From: an uncultured Clostridia bacterium
GTDB taxonomy: Bacteria; Bacillota; Clostridia; Christensenellales; Borkfalkiaceae
Assembly: GCA_947628505.1 (NCBI GenBank)
Contig: CANRAD010000007.1
Location: 1 to 64,000 of the forward strand
Length of the DNA stretch: 64,000 bases
Reading direction: 5' to 3'
In this document: piece after piece, positions 28,689 to 38,300 of the stretch
Layout: each line of letters opens with the position of its first letter
Numbering within the stretch: the first letter of the stretch is position 1
Made by a program: the position numbers and the translations under genes
Notes under the pieces: model-generated
Databases searched by the model: none
Told to the model about the DNA's origin: nothing
The model's input: only the letters and a program-made list of their open reading frames with translations

Positions 28689-29753
28689 GTGGAATCGCTG
28701 CACGTTCATTTCAAACCCAAAAATTTCATAATGCTGTTTATTGCGGGCGTTATAAACGCCGTGGGCGTAACTCTTCTTTTACTGCCTTCGAACTTTTACG
28801 ACAGCGGCATCTCCGGCGTTTCCATGTTGATTATTCAACTGTTGCCCGGCAGCGTGCGCAATTACGTGCAATTGTGGATACCGCTCATCGTCCTCAATCT
28901 GCCCGTATTCATATTCGCAATGAAAAAACAGGGCATCGAATTTACTCTGTATTCGATATTTGCGATTATGGTCTATTCTCTCGCCTCGCTCGTCTTTCAG
29001 GAAGTAATACCAAGGTTCATCCCGGGGTTCTTCGAAAACGGTTCGCCCATAGGCGGCGGCGAAAGCGGAAACAGGATAATATGCGCCGTATTCGGCGGAC
29101 TGCTTTCGGGTATCGGCAGCGGAATGGCTATACGCTACGGTGGAACAATGGACGGAATGGAAAGTCTCGCCGTAATGTTTGCCAAAAAAATCAATCTCTC
29201 GGTCGGTAACTTCGTTTTAATTTTCAACATTTTCCTTTACACATTGATCGGCGTTCTGGCGTTCGCGGGGGTTATTCCGAATAACGGCGCTTCCGACTTC
29301 ACTCCCGCGCTTTACTCCATTGTCGCTTATTTTGTGGCGAGCAAAGCGGTCGACTTTATCTCCGACGGTCTCGACCAGGCCAAGGGCGCATTTATAATTA
29401 CTTCGAAATACAACACTGTGTGCCACGCGCTCTCCGAGGAATTCGGACGGGGACTTACGGTTATGGACGGCAGAGGATATTACTCGCAGTCCGAAAAACA
29501 GGTAATCTACTGCGTTATAAACCGCTTTCAGGTTGCCAAGCTCAGAGAGGTAGTATCCAGAAACGATCCGCTCGCGTTCGTTACTCTTATGGACATAACG
29601 GACGTCATAGGCACGAGCATAAAGTATTCGCGCGTAAACGAAAAATTCTTGAAACAACGCAAGCAAGTCAACGACGCTTTCAACAATCAGGAGACGTCGC
29701 AAGATAAAACGGTGAAAAAATTCGACAACTATGATAACGGCGAAGAACCTTAA
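28689..29753 (+). CDS. YitT family membrane protein (DUF161 + DUF2179)
   Basis: A 354-residue protein: five or six membrane segments with glycine-rich turns (GGTMDGMESLAV, GGLLSGIGSGMAIRYGG) make up the YitT part (about 10-235), followed by a soluble DUF2179 domain (about 240-325, GAFIITSKYNTVCHAL ... GRGLTVMDGRGYYS). A charged tail follows. GTG start with GGAG 6 bases before, 11 bp after the rqcP stop. Transported substrate is unknown for the family. It overlaps the start of ispDF by 23 bp. Confidence 0.88.
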   Translation: MESLHVHFKPKNFIMLFIAGVINAVGVTLLLLPSNFYDSGISGVSMLIIQLLPGSVRNYVQLWIPLIVLNLPVFIFAMKKQGIEFTLYSIFAIMVYSLASLVFQEVIPRFIPGFFENGSPIGGGESGNRIICAVFGGLLSGIGSGMAIRYGGTMDGMESLAVMFAKKINLSVGNFVLIFNIFLYTLIGVLAFAGVIPNNGASDFTPALYSIVAYFVASKAVDFISDGLDQAKGAFIITSKYNTVCHALSEEFGRGLTVMDGRGYYSQSEKQVIYCVINRFQVAKLREVVSRNDPLAFVTLMDITDVIGTSIKYSRVNEKFLKQRKQVNDAFNNQETSQDKTVKKFDNYDNGEEP

Positions 29754-30888
29754 AGTGAGCGCCATTATAGCCGCCGCGGGAAGGGGCGAACGCGCGGGAT
29801 TTCCGCGCAACAAGCTGCTCTTCCCTCTGCACGGCGAGCCGGCGCTGTATCACACTTTCGAAAAATTCAATATCCCGGAAGTCGACGAGGTGATAGTTAC
29901 CTCGTCCAAAGTCGATTTCGACGAAATAGAAACTTTGGCAAAACCTTTCGGCTACAAAGTGGTTTTAGGCGGAAAAACGCGCACGGAAAGCGTTAAAAAC
30001 GCTCTCTCGGAAGTTACGGGAGACATCGTGCTCGTGCATGACGGCGCCAGACCTTACGTGAGCCGGGAGCTCATTTTGAACTGTATCGACGGCGTTGAAA
30101 GATTCGGAAGCGCAGTGTGCGGATTGCACTGCACCGACACGCTTGCCTTTTCCAATTACGGCATGATAACGGGCATGCCCGACAGAAACTCCCTCTACCG
30201 CTTGCAAACGCCTCAGGGATTTTATACGGACGATTTAAGGCACGCTTACGAGCTTTCGGGAGACAAAATCTACACCGACGACTCATCCGTTTACGGAGAA
30301 TACATAACCTTTCCGCGTATTCTGCCCGGAGACGAAAAGAACAGAAAACTTACCTTTTCGGAGGATTTCGAAAACGACTATCCTCCCGTGGCGGTTACGG
30401 GTTGCGAGAGAGTCGGGCACGGCGCGGACGTGCACGCTTTCGGAGCGGGAAATCATATTACGCTTGCCGGTGTAAAAATCAAGACAGACTACGCCTTTGT
30501 GGCGCACAGCGACGGAGACGTTATACTTCATTCTCTTATGGACGCTCTGCTCTCGGCGGCCGGGCTCGAAGATATAGGGCATTATTTTCCCGTGAACGAC
30601 GACGCATATAAGGGCGCGGACAGTTCGCTTTTGCTCGCAAAAGTCATAGGTGAAGTAAAAAAAGCGGGATATGCGCCCGTAAACATATCTGTTACCGTGC
30701 AAGCGGAAAAGCCGAAACTTGCAAAATACATAGACGCAATGAGACAAAAGCTGTCCGAGCTCGTTTCTGTGCCCCTGTCGGGCGTGGCCATTTCGGCGGG
30801 AACTTGCGAAGGCCTCGGATTCGTGGGCAAAGGTCTCGGAATATCGGCACAGTCCACGGTGCTTTTGAAAAAGGTTTCAAATGGCTAA
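29731..30888 (+). CDS. ispDF: Bifunctional IspD/IspF isoprenoid enzyme
   Basis: A 385-residue fusion. Residues 8-220 are IspD (CDP-methylerythritol synthesis from MEP and CTP), with the nucleotide loop AAAGRGERAG at 14-23 and VHDGARP at 102-108. Residues 226-382 are IspF (cyclisation to MEcPP), with metal ligands D233, H235 (GADVHAF) and H267 (HSDGDVILH). Both act in the non-mevalonate isoprenoid pathway, which also supplies the undecaprenyl carrier. It overlaps yitT by 23 bp and radA by 8 bp, so translation is probably coupled. Fusion enzymes are common in Proteobacteria and known in some Clostridia. Confidence 0.95.
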   Translation: MITAKNLKVSAIIAAAGRGERAGFPRNKLLFPLHGEPALYHTFEKFNIPEVDEVIVTSSKVDFDEIETLAKPFGYKVVLGGKTRTESVKNALSEVTGDIVLVHDGARPYVSRELILNCIDGVERFGSAVCGLHCTDTLAFSNYGMITGMPDRNSLYRLQTPQGFYTDDLRHAYELSGDKIYTDDSSVYGEYITFPRILPGDEKNRKLTFSEDFENDYPPVAVTGCERVGHGADVHAFGAGNHITLAGVKIKTDYAFVAHSDGDVILHSLMDALLSAAGLEDIGHYFPVNDDAYKGADSSLLLAKVIGEVKKAGYAPVNISVTVQAEKPKLAKYIDAMRQKLSELVSVPLSGVAISAGTCEGLGFVGKGLGISAQSTVLLKKVSNG

Positions 30889-32245
30889 GAGCATTACTCA
30901 GTTCGTGTGCGCGGAATGTGGTTTTACGAGCCCGAAATGGCTCGGGAGATGTCCCACGTGCGGTAAATTCAATACGCTTGCGGAGGAAATCGTAAAGAGC
31001 GCGGAAACGGCGGGCGGCGAACGAAAGCCGCGCGCCAAAAAGAGCAAACCGCTTTCCGAAATCACGTTCGAAAACCGCAACCGCACTTCCTCCGGAATAT
31101 CGGAGTTCGACAACGTGCTCGGCGGCGGTATTGTGGCCGGTTCGCTCGTGTTGCTCGGCGGCGATCCCGGCATAGGCAAATCCACGCTGTTGACGCAGAT
31201 TGCCGCCCATCTTTCCGAAACCGGAAAAGTTTTGTATTTCTCCGCGGAAGAAAGCTGTTCTCAGGTTAAAATGAGGGCGCAAAGGCTGCATCTCAATTCC
31301 GGAAACATGCTCATCGTGAACGAAACGTGCATAGACGAACTCGAACCGGAGCTCGACGGAGTGGAATTTTGCGTTATCGACTCAATACAAGCCGTATATA
31401 CGGAAGACCTCTCCTCCGCGGCCGGCTCCGTAGGGCAAGTGAGAGAGTGCGCCGCAAAGCTCATGCGCATAGCAAAGAGCCGAGGCATAACTTTCTTTAT
31501 CGTGGGGCACGTTACCAAAGAGGGCGCGCTTGCCGGTCCGAAAGTGCTCGAACACATTATGGACACCGTGCTGTATTTCGAGGGCGAAAATCAGGAAAAT
31601 TTCAGAATACTGCGCGCCGTTAAAAACAGATTCGGCAACGTTTCCGAAGTGGGTGTGTTCGAGATGACCGGCGAGGGCATCGTGGCGGTTACCGATTATT
31701 CGGGAGTTTTCCTCTCCGAGAGCCGCGGCGAAGAACCCGGTTCGGCGGTTACGCCGGCGCAGACGGGCGCAAGGTGCATGAACGTCGAAATTCAGACTTT
31801 GGTTGCCAAAACTTCCTTCGGTCAACCGAGAAGAATGCCTCTCGGCATAGATTACAACAAACTCAATCTGCTTATCGCGGTGCTCGAAAAGAGATGCGGT
31901 TTGGGGCTGAACGCTTACGACGTTTACGTCAACGCCATGGGCGGAATGAAACTCAACGAGCCGGCGTGCGACCTTGCAATATGCGCGGCGCTCTCCTCCG
32001 CCTATTTCGGCAAACCGATAGACAAATATACCGCAGTGTTCGGCGAAGTCGGCTTGACCGGCGAAGTAAGAGCCGTAAGTTATTGCGAAAAAAGAGTGGC
32101 AGAGTGCGTTAAAATGGGCTTCAAAAAAGTTCTGCTGCCCGCGAAAAATATGAAATCGGTAGTAAAATACGCCGATAAGATATCGATTGTTCCGGTGCTG
32201 TACGTCAATACAATGATAAAGAACCTATTCAAAACCGAAAATTGA
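30881..32245 (+). CDS. radA: DNA repair protein RadA
   Basis: A 454-residue RecA-like ATPase that drives branch migration in recombination. Zinc finger C10-x2-C13 and C24-x2-C27, Walker A GGDPGIGKST at 93-102, RadA-specific KNRFG at 248-252, and a C-terminal Lon-like domain (from about 285, with NAMGGMKLNEPACDLAICAALSSA). Starts within the last codons of ispDF (8-bp overlap). Last gene of the operon; two terminator hairpins follow. Confidence 0.96.
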   Translation: MAKSITQFVCAECGFTSPKWLGRCPTCGKFNTLAEEIVKSAETAGGERKPRAKKSKPLSEITFENRNRTSSGISEFDNVLGGGIVAGSLVLLGGDPGIGKSTLLTQIAAHLSETGKVLYFSAEESCSQVKMRAQRLHLNSGNMLIVNETCIDELEPELDGVEFCVIDSIQAVYTEDLSSAAGSVGQVRECAAKLMRIAKSRGITFFIVGHVTKEGALAGPKVLEHIMDTVLYFEGENQENFRILRAVKNRFGNVSEVGVFEMTGEGIVAVTDYSGVFLSESRGEEPGSAVTPAQTGARCMNVEIQTLVAKTSFGQPRRMPLGIDYNKLNLLIAVLEKRCGLGLNAYDVYVNAMGGMKLNEPACDLAICAALSSAYFGKPIDKYTAVFGEVGLTGEVRAVSYCEKRVAECVKMGFKKVLLPAKNMKSVVKYADKISIVPVLYVNTMIKNLFKTEN

Positions 32246-32286
32246 CGCCTCGCGCGCGATATACCATATTATATATAATAAATATA

Positions 32287-32322
32287 AAGCCGCGGAGAAC
32301 TTTTGCGAGTTCTCCGCGGCTT
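32287..32322. terminator. radA terminator
   Basis: Perfect 15-bp stem AAGCCGCGGAGAACT / AGTTCTCCGCGGCTT, loop TTTGCG, then AATTTATTTG. Confidence 0.8.
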
Positions 32323-32343
32323 AATTTATTTGCCGGAAAAATC

Positions 32344-32370
32344 AAGGCGGCGGGCTTTTGCCGCCGCCTT
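32344..32370. terminator. Convergent terminator for radA and the giant gene
   Basis: Stem AAGGCGGCGG / CCGCCGCCTT, with TTATTTTTG on the plus side and TTGATTTTTCC on the minus side. It lies 10 bp past the stop of the giant gene. Confidence 0.8.
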
Positions 32371-32379
32371 TTATTTTTG

Positions 32380-35300
32380 TCAGGCCTTATAGTCTCCGTT
32401 GGCCGTCAATCTATCCGTTCCGTAAGACGCTATGACGTTGCCGCCGTACGTGATATCGAACGAAGCGGATACGGAATAATTTGTTTTGACTTTGTTGTAT
32501 ATAGTCGTATCGCTGTAAGTTACTTTCAATTGCATATCCGTGAAGGAAGCCTTGTTCGTACCGGAACACGATGCGCCGATGCCGTTATTTGCGCTATAAC
32601 CTATGGTCGCTTCCGAAAGCGCGACACCGTTAAGAAGATCCTTATCTCCAGCGAGTTTGACGGTGATTTCGGCGGTAAACGTGTACTCGTTACGTCCGAA
32701 TTTTGCTGTGTTCGTACTCGAACCGTTGAAACTTACCTGCGCCCACAACGCGTGAAGTTCATAGGGCTCGTCGTTGCAATTGTACGTAAACTGAGCTTTG
32801 AGGTTGTCGACGTCGGCCTTTTTCCAACTTCCGTCCGCCGCTTTATACCACCAGCCGAGGAAGTCCGCGGACATCGAAGTGAGCTTGGGAGCCACATATC
32901 CCTCTCCGGCGGATGCAAGCGAATACGTATCGTTGAACGTGAGCGATTTTTTATAGATCTTTGACGAATAATCCTTATGCGTTACGGTTGAAGTTTCGGC
33001 GCCGTCGAATCCGTACTCGCTGTAAAGATTCAAGCGGATTGTGTTGTCCGTCCAGCGAACGTAATACGAAGCGTTTTCGCGCACGACTATCGTTTGTACG
33101 CGGTTTGCATGCAACGAAGTGGAATCGTTATCGTATATGCCCGCGAAATCATAGCCGCTGACACGGAGAGAGGCAAACGCCGTTTCGAGATTTACGGAAG
33201 TATCGTAAGTATAGCTGTGTTCGGAATACCACTTGCCGTTCTCTGTTTTCCAACCCGCAACCTCTATTTCGCTGTAAATCTTTATCTGATAAGACTTCGG
33301 CGTATAGATAGCCACTATTTCGGTATCGCCCGTTACATGAATAATATCTTCCCGAATGGGCTGACCGCCTTTGTAGCCCCATATGCCGTCGTAACCCGTT
33401 TTGTTGGGAACGGGAACGGTGGAAAGATCGAGGTCGCCCTCCTCCATGAAGCCCTTTCTTATCGTTTTGGTTTCGCCGTTAACGGTATATTCGAACGTTA
33501 CGGTGAACGCGAACTCCTGCCATACCGCGGTGAGAACGAGATCTTCCTTACTGTCGATATGGTCGATAAAATGATATATTTTGCCGTCGGCGTCTTTGTA
33601 GCCGTTCAACATCATTTTTTCGTCGAACACCTCTCCCTCCGGAAGTACGAAGTGATTGTTTTCCTTGCCGTATTCTGCGTTGGTATAAATTGTTTCGTAA
33701 TACCAATAATCCCCGTCGGCGTTCCAGCCGTCAACCTCGTGCTCGCTCTTTAAAATTATCTTGCGGGAATAAGGCGCGTACCTGGCCCGCACTACGGTGT
33801 TGCCTCTGACGGTGTTTCCGCCGCCCACAACTTCCCAACCGACGAAATCATAGCCTTCGCAGGCAAGCATTGCCTCTTGCTCTTTGCCGAGATTGAGTTT
33901 CTCCGCGTCAAGCTCTATTTCGTCGCCGTAATGTTTGCCGTCCAACGTGAGAACGGTTATGTCTTCGCCGTCGACGTCCACGACGTATTTTACCGTGTAG
34001 GGAATCTGTTCCCATACTATGGTAAGAGTTATGTCGCGTTCCATCTTCATTGCTTTAAGCTGTTCGGGAGTGTATATTATCGGAGCTTCCTCGGAATATT
34101 CGCTGAATCCGGCTATTCTCCAACCCTCGAATATCGCGTCGTAACGCAAGTCGAGAGAGCTGCCGTATTCCACCGACAGCGTGCGGCGGTACTTGCCAAG
34201 CATTTCTACATAGTTGCCGTCAAGTTTATACTTGCTGTATATATAAACGGTGTATCTCTCGGGTTTGAAATCCGCATAGAGATTCGCGAGCCCGTCGAAA
34301 GACGAGAAATCGTATTCCTGCCATTCGAGCGTATAATGAGAAATTTCATCGCTTTGGGCCTTTACGTCGGGATACAATTTATCCAACTCGGAATATATTC
34401 TGTGCGTCGTCTTGTCGTACAGCACCGTTACGGAAGTTAAATACTCGTATGAGCTGTTTGCAATGCCCGTGCTGATATAGTAATTTATTGTGCCTATACC
34501 CGAGTTGCCCTTCAACGCCGAGGCCTCGGAACTGTTGCCGTTGAACGCAAGTTCGAGGTATTTGCCGCCCGAAGGAGCGGTGAGCGTCTCCCAATCGTTG
34601 TTGGCGAGAATTGTCTCTTTATCGCTTCCGTTGAGCCACTTGGAGAAGTTTACGGAAGGTTCGGTTGAATACAGATCCGCAGCCGTTGCGGCAACGTTGC
34701 CGTCCGCGGGAGTGTTGGTCCACTCGTTCTTGGGATTGCCGTAATAGAGCGCGCCGTCAACGTTGAGGTCTATATATATACTGCCTGTAAGCGTTATTCT
34801 CAGACTTGTATTCAGGTCAAGGCTGTTTATAACGTATCTCGTCTCGCCGTCGACCTTTTCCTCGTCCGCGCCGAACGAAATGCTTATATCGCCGAGGGAC
34901 ATCGTCTTGTCGGAGAGAAGTCCGGAGCCGTTGAGAACTATATTCCACTTGTTTGCGGCGTCGTCGAAAGCGAACATTTTGAGATAGGTCGCAAGCTGTG
35001 CGCCGTAGTCCTGCTTCAACGTTACTTTCTCTTCCTTCGACTGATCGGTCTTTGCGAACTCGTCGGTTATTACCGAGCCGAGATTGAGCAAGAAACCTAT
35101 CTGATTAAGAGCGTCCGACGAGAACGCTTCCGACGTCATGGCGCGGTAAATAGTCTCGCCTCCGGAAACGCGCTTCATATAAATCATTCCGCCCTTTATG
35201 GTTATGTCTGCAACGCCGTCGTCGTTTATGAGAGTAACAAGGCCGATAGCCTTTGTCTTGGGATAGGTTATCCTGAGATTGAGGGCTATATCGTTCGTAT

Positions 35301-38300
35301 CCTTATCTATGGTTACGGAGATGGCGTTCAAAGTTATTTTGAGGTCCGCCACGTCATAGTTGAGCGCGAAATGCAGAACGCCGTTAAGATTTATCTGACC
35401 GTTTATATAGAACACATTGTTCAAAGCGTATTCTTTGCGGGCGGCCGCCGGTTCGCCGGATATTATCTCGGAAGTTTTGACCTCGTGAGTAGCGGAATTG
35501 ACGAGCGCTTTAAGAAGCGTATCGACGTTGCCGAAGTTATAATATCCGGAGAGATCTTTCGGCAAGGAGACTTCGCCGTAGCTTATCGCGGCGGACATAT
35601 CGAATTTATCTTCGTAATTATTGCCCGTGCGCACGTTTGCAAGGCTCAACCCCGTAAGACGGCTGCTCGTTTGGTTTTCGCTCGGCGAATACGTCTCTTT
35701 GTCGAGAGTGAACACGAGATCGTCGTAGCCCTCGCCGAATACGGTTGCGCCGTTGAGTTTTAAGGAGAGTCCGTCTTTGAGCGATATGCTCTTTATATAG
35801 CCTTTTGCGGCATGTTCGCCCTTTTCGCCCAACTGAGGAGCGGCGCCCACTTTTTCTTCGGCGGAAGTTACGGCGTCGACGATTTTGTCGAGCACCGACT
35901 GCAAGCCGCCGGGAACGAATTGCTCTATAAGGCTCGAACCGAGCGAAGCAAACTGATCTTTGGTGTAAGGCAACCATCTGTCGACGAGAAGCTGGTCGAT
36001 AATATCCGCAACGCTTGCGATGGCGGAGTTCAGATCCTCGGAATAATTATCCGATTGCAGAGAACCCACGTCGAGCATAGCCGCTCCGGCGGCAACAACA
36101 GTCATTATCTCGTTGACGGGAGCATATATCTTCAAGGGCTCGTGTTTAAGAACGTTGCCGTTCTCGTCTTTATCGCCATCCGCTATGCGCGAAATCGAGA
36201 GATATATATCGAGGCCGTCGTCCTTTCCGAATGAGCCGTCGGTAGTGCTCGTCTTACCGTCTTTCACCGCGGGATTGCCGTCGAACACATATGCGTCCAC
36301 AAGCACGCTGTCCTTGCCGGCGAGCTTGGATTTGAGTTGAAGATTGAGGTGTGCATACATATCGGGCGAGATATAGAAGTTTACGTTCTCGCGCTTGCCG
36401 TCCTTGTTGACCGTTCCGGCGTCGATGTGTATGGGATATCCGGAAGGTCCCTCTTTGTATTCGAACAATCCGGTTATGTCGTATTTAACCCCGCCTACGG
36501 ACGAATATGCCGCGTCCGCAGTGGTGAGCGAAGCGTTAAGGGATATCGTGAACGTGTGCTTTGCGAGCATCTCCGCGCTCGCGGCCACGAAGTCGAGGGC
36601 TTCGGATATGTCTTTCGCCGTAAGAAGTTCGCTGCTCTCCGCCGTTGCGGGAACTTCACATTCGACGAACGTCTCGTTTACGAGCACGTTGTTGAGCGCG
36701 AGCGTTACGGCGGGCGTTATCATGTTTACGTTGAGCCCCATTCCCACAACCGCTTTTTCGCCCTCGAAGAGTTGCAAATCGAGCGTGCCGAGAGATACGC
36801 CTATGAGCGATTTTTCGCCCTCCGGCTTATAGAGCGCAATTCCGCTTATGAGCGAGAATATATCTGAGCTCGCCTCCTTATCGACGCCCGTAAGCGCGCC
36901 TATTATATCGGAAGCGCCCAACGCTATCTTTTCGCCGAGTCCCAATTTTGCGAGAATTTCCGAGAAATCGGCCGCCTCGTTCAAGGGATCGTTTTCCATG
37001 ACGGTATTCACAACGCCGACTATTCTGTTGTAGAGTTCGGTTACGGCGTTCTGCAAGACGGTAATGTCGTCGCTTCCGTCGGCAAAGTCGAGCGTGAGAC
37101 CTACGTCGGCATAGACGAACGTCAGTTTGCCGGCCTTGAAACTTGCGTAAACATCATGTTCTCCGCCGCCCAGATTGAGCCTTGCGTTCAGAGCGAACGA
37201 AATGCCGTCGGACCAATCGAGCGTAAGATTGTCTATCGCCGCCGAAGCGCCGAAGTTTTCATACACAAACGATACGGCGCCGCTCAACGATACGCGTTTT
37301 TCATTTATTATACGCGCCGCGCCCGCAAGCACCGGCGTGATTTTCGCGCCGTCGAGATAATAGGTTCCCGTTGCGGAAGGCAGAACGCCTTCCGACGCAT
37401 ATGCGCCTATTGCTATTTCGGCGTCGACGGATAAGCTATCCGAAGCGTAACCTATTTTTGCGCCGAGAAGTTTGCCTTCATAGCCTCCGACGAGCTCTGC
37501 GGAGAGCGCGCCGTAGCTTATGCCGAGATTGCCCGCCTCGCTCTTCGCGAACGAAAGTCCGTTGACGATATCGGCGACGTTCAGAGCGTCCTCCGGCAAA
37601 AGTGATTTCAAAGTTTCAGCCGAGAGCGAGTCTATTTCGGGAAGTTTATCCTCTTCGGCCGCGTTTTCGTTCAGCTGTGCGGCAACGGCGTTATACACCG
37701 CGAGCGCGGCGTCGATAAAGCCGTCGAAATCGCTCTCGGCGAGTTTTACGCCGACATTGTCGTATACGACGGCAACGCCGTCCGTGCCGTAAGAAATGTA
37801 TACTGAATGGAGCTTACCGCCGAAGTCTACCGAGATATCGGCAAACAATCCGAGGCCGTCCGCCCAACTTACGGAAAGTTCGTTGACCGTAACGGAGAGC
37901 TGTTTTCCCTTTATATCGAGAACCGCGCCGCCCGAAAGAGTTACGCCCTTCGAAACCACGACGTCCTTCGCGCCTTCGAGAAGATCCGCAAGTTCTTCCG
38001 CGGAGAAATACTCCGTATCGGAAGGAAGCGCTTCGGGCGCGGAATATTTTCCGACCGTAACGTCTTCGAGCGCAACGCTTATCTTCCCGGCGGTATACGT
38101 CGCGTCAAGTTCGGCTATCGAATCGTTTACGCCGAGCGAAAGAACGAGCGAAAGATCCCCGAGGCTCAATCTTATTCTGCCGTTTCCGTCTCCGGAAATT
38201 CCGAGCGAATTGATAATCGAGAATATGTCCTTATCTGCCGCCGAGCCGAGAAGAGAAGCTATATCTTCGAGCTTTTCTATGACGGGAAGTTTTTCCGTTC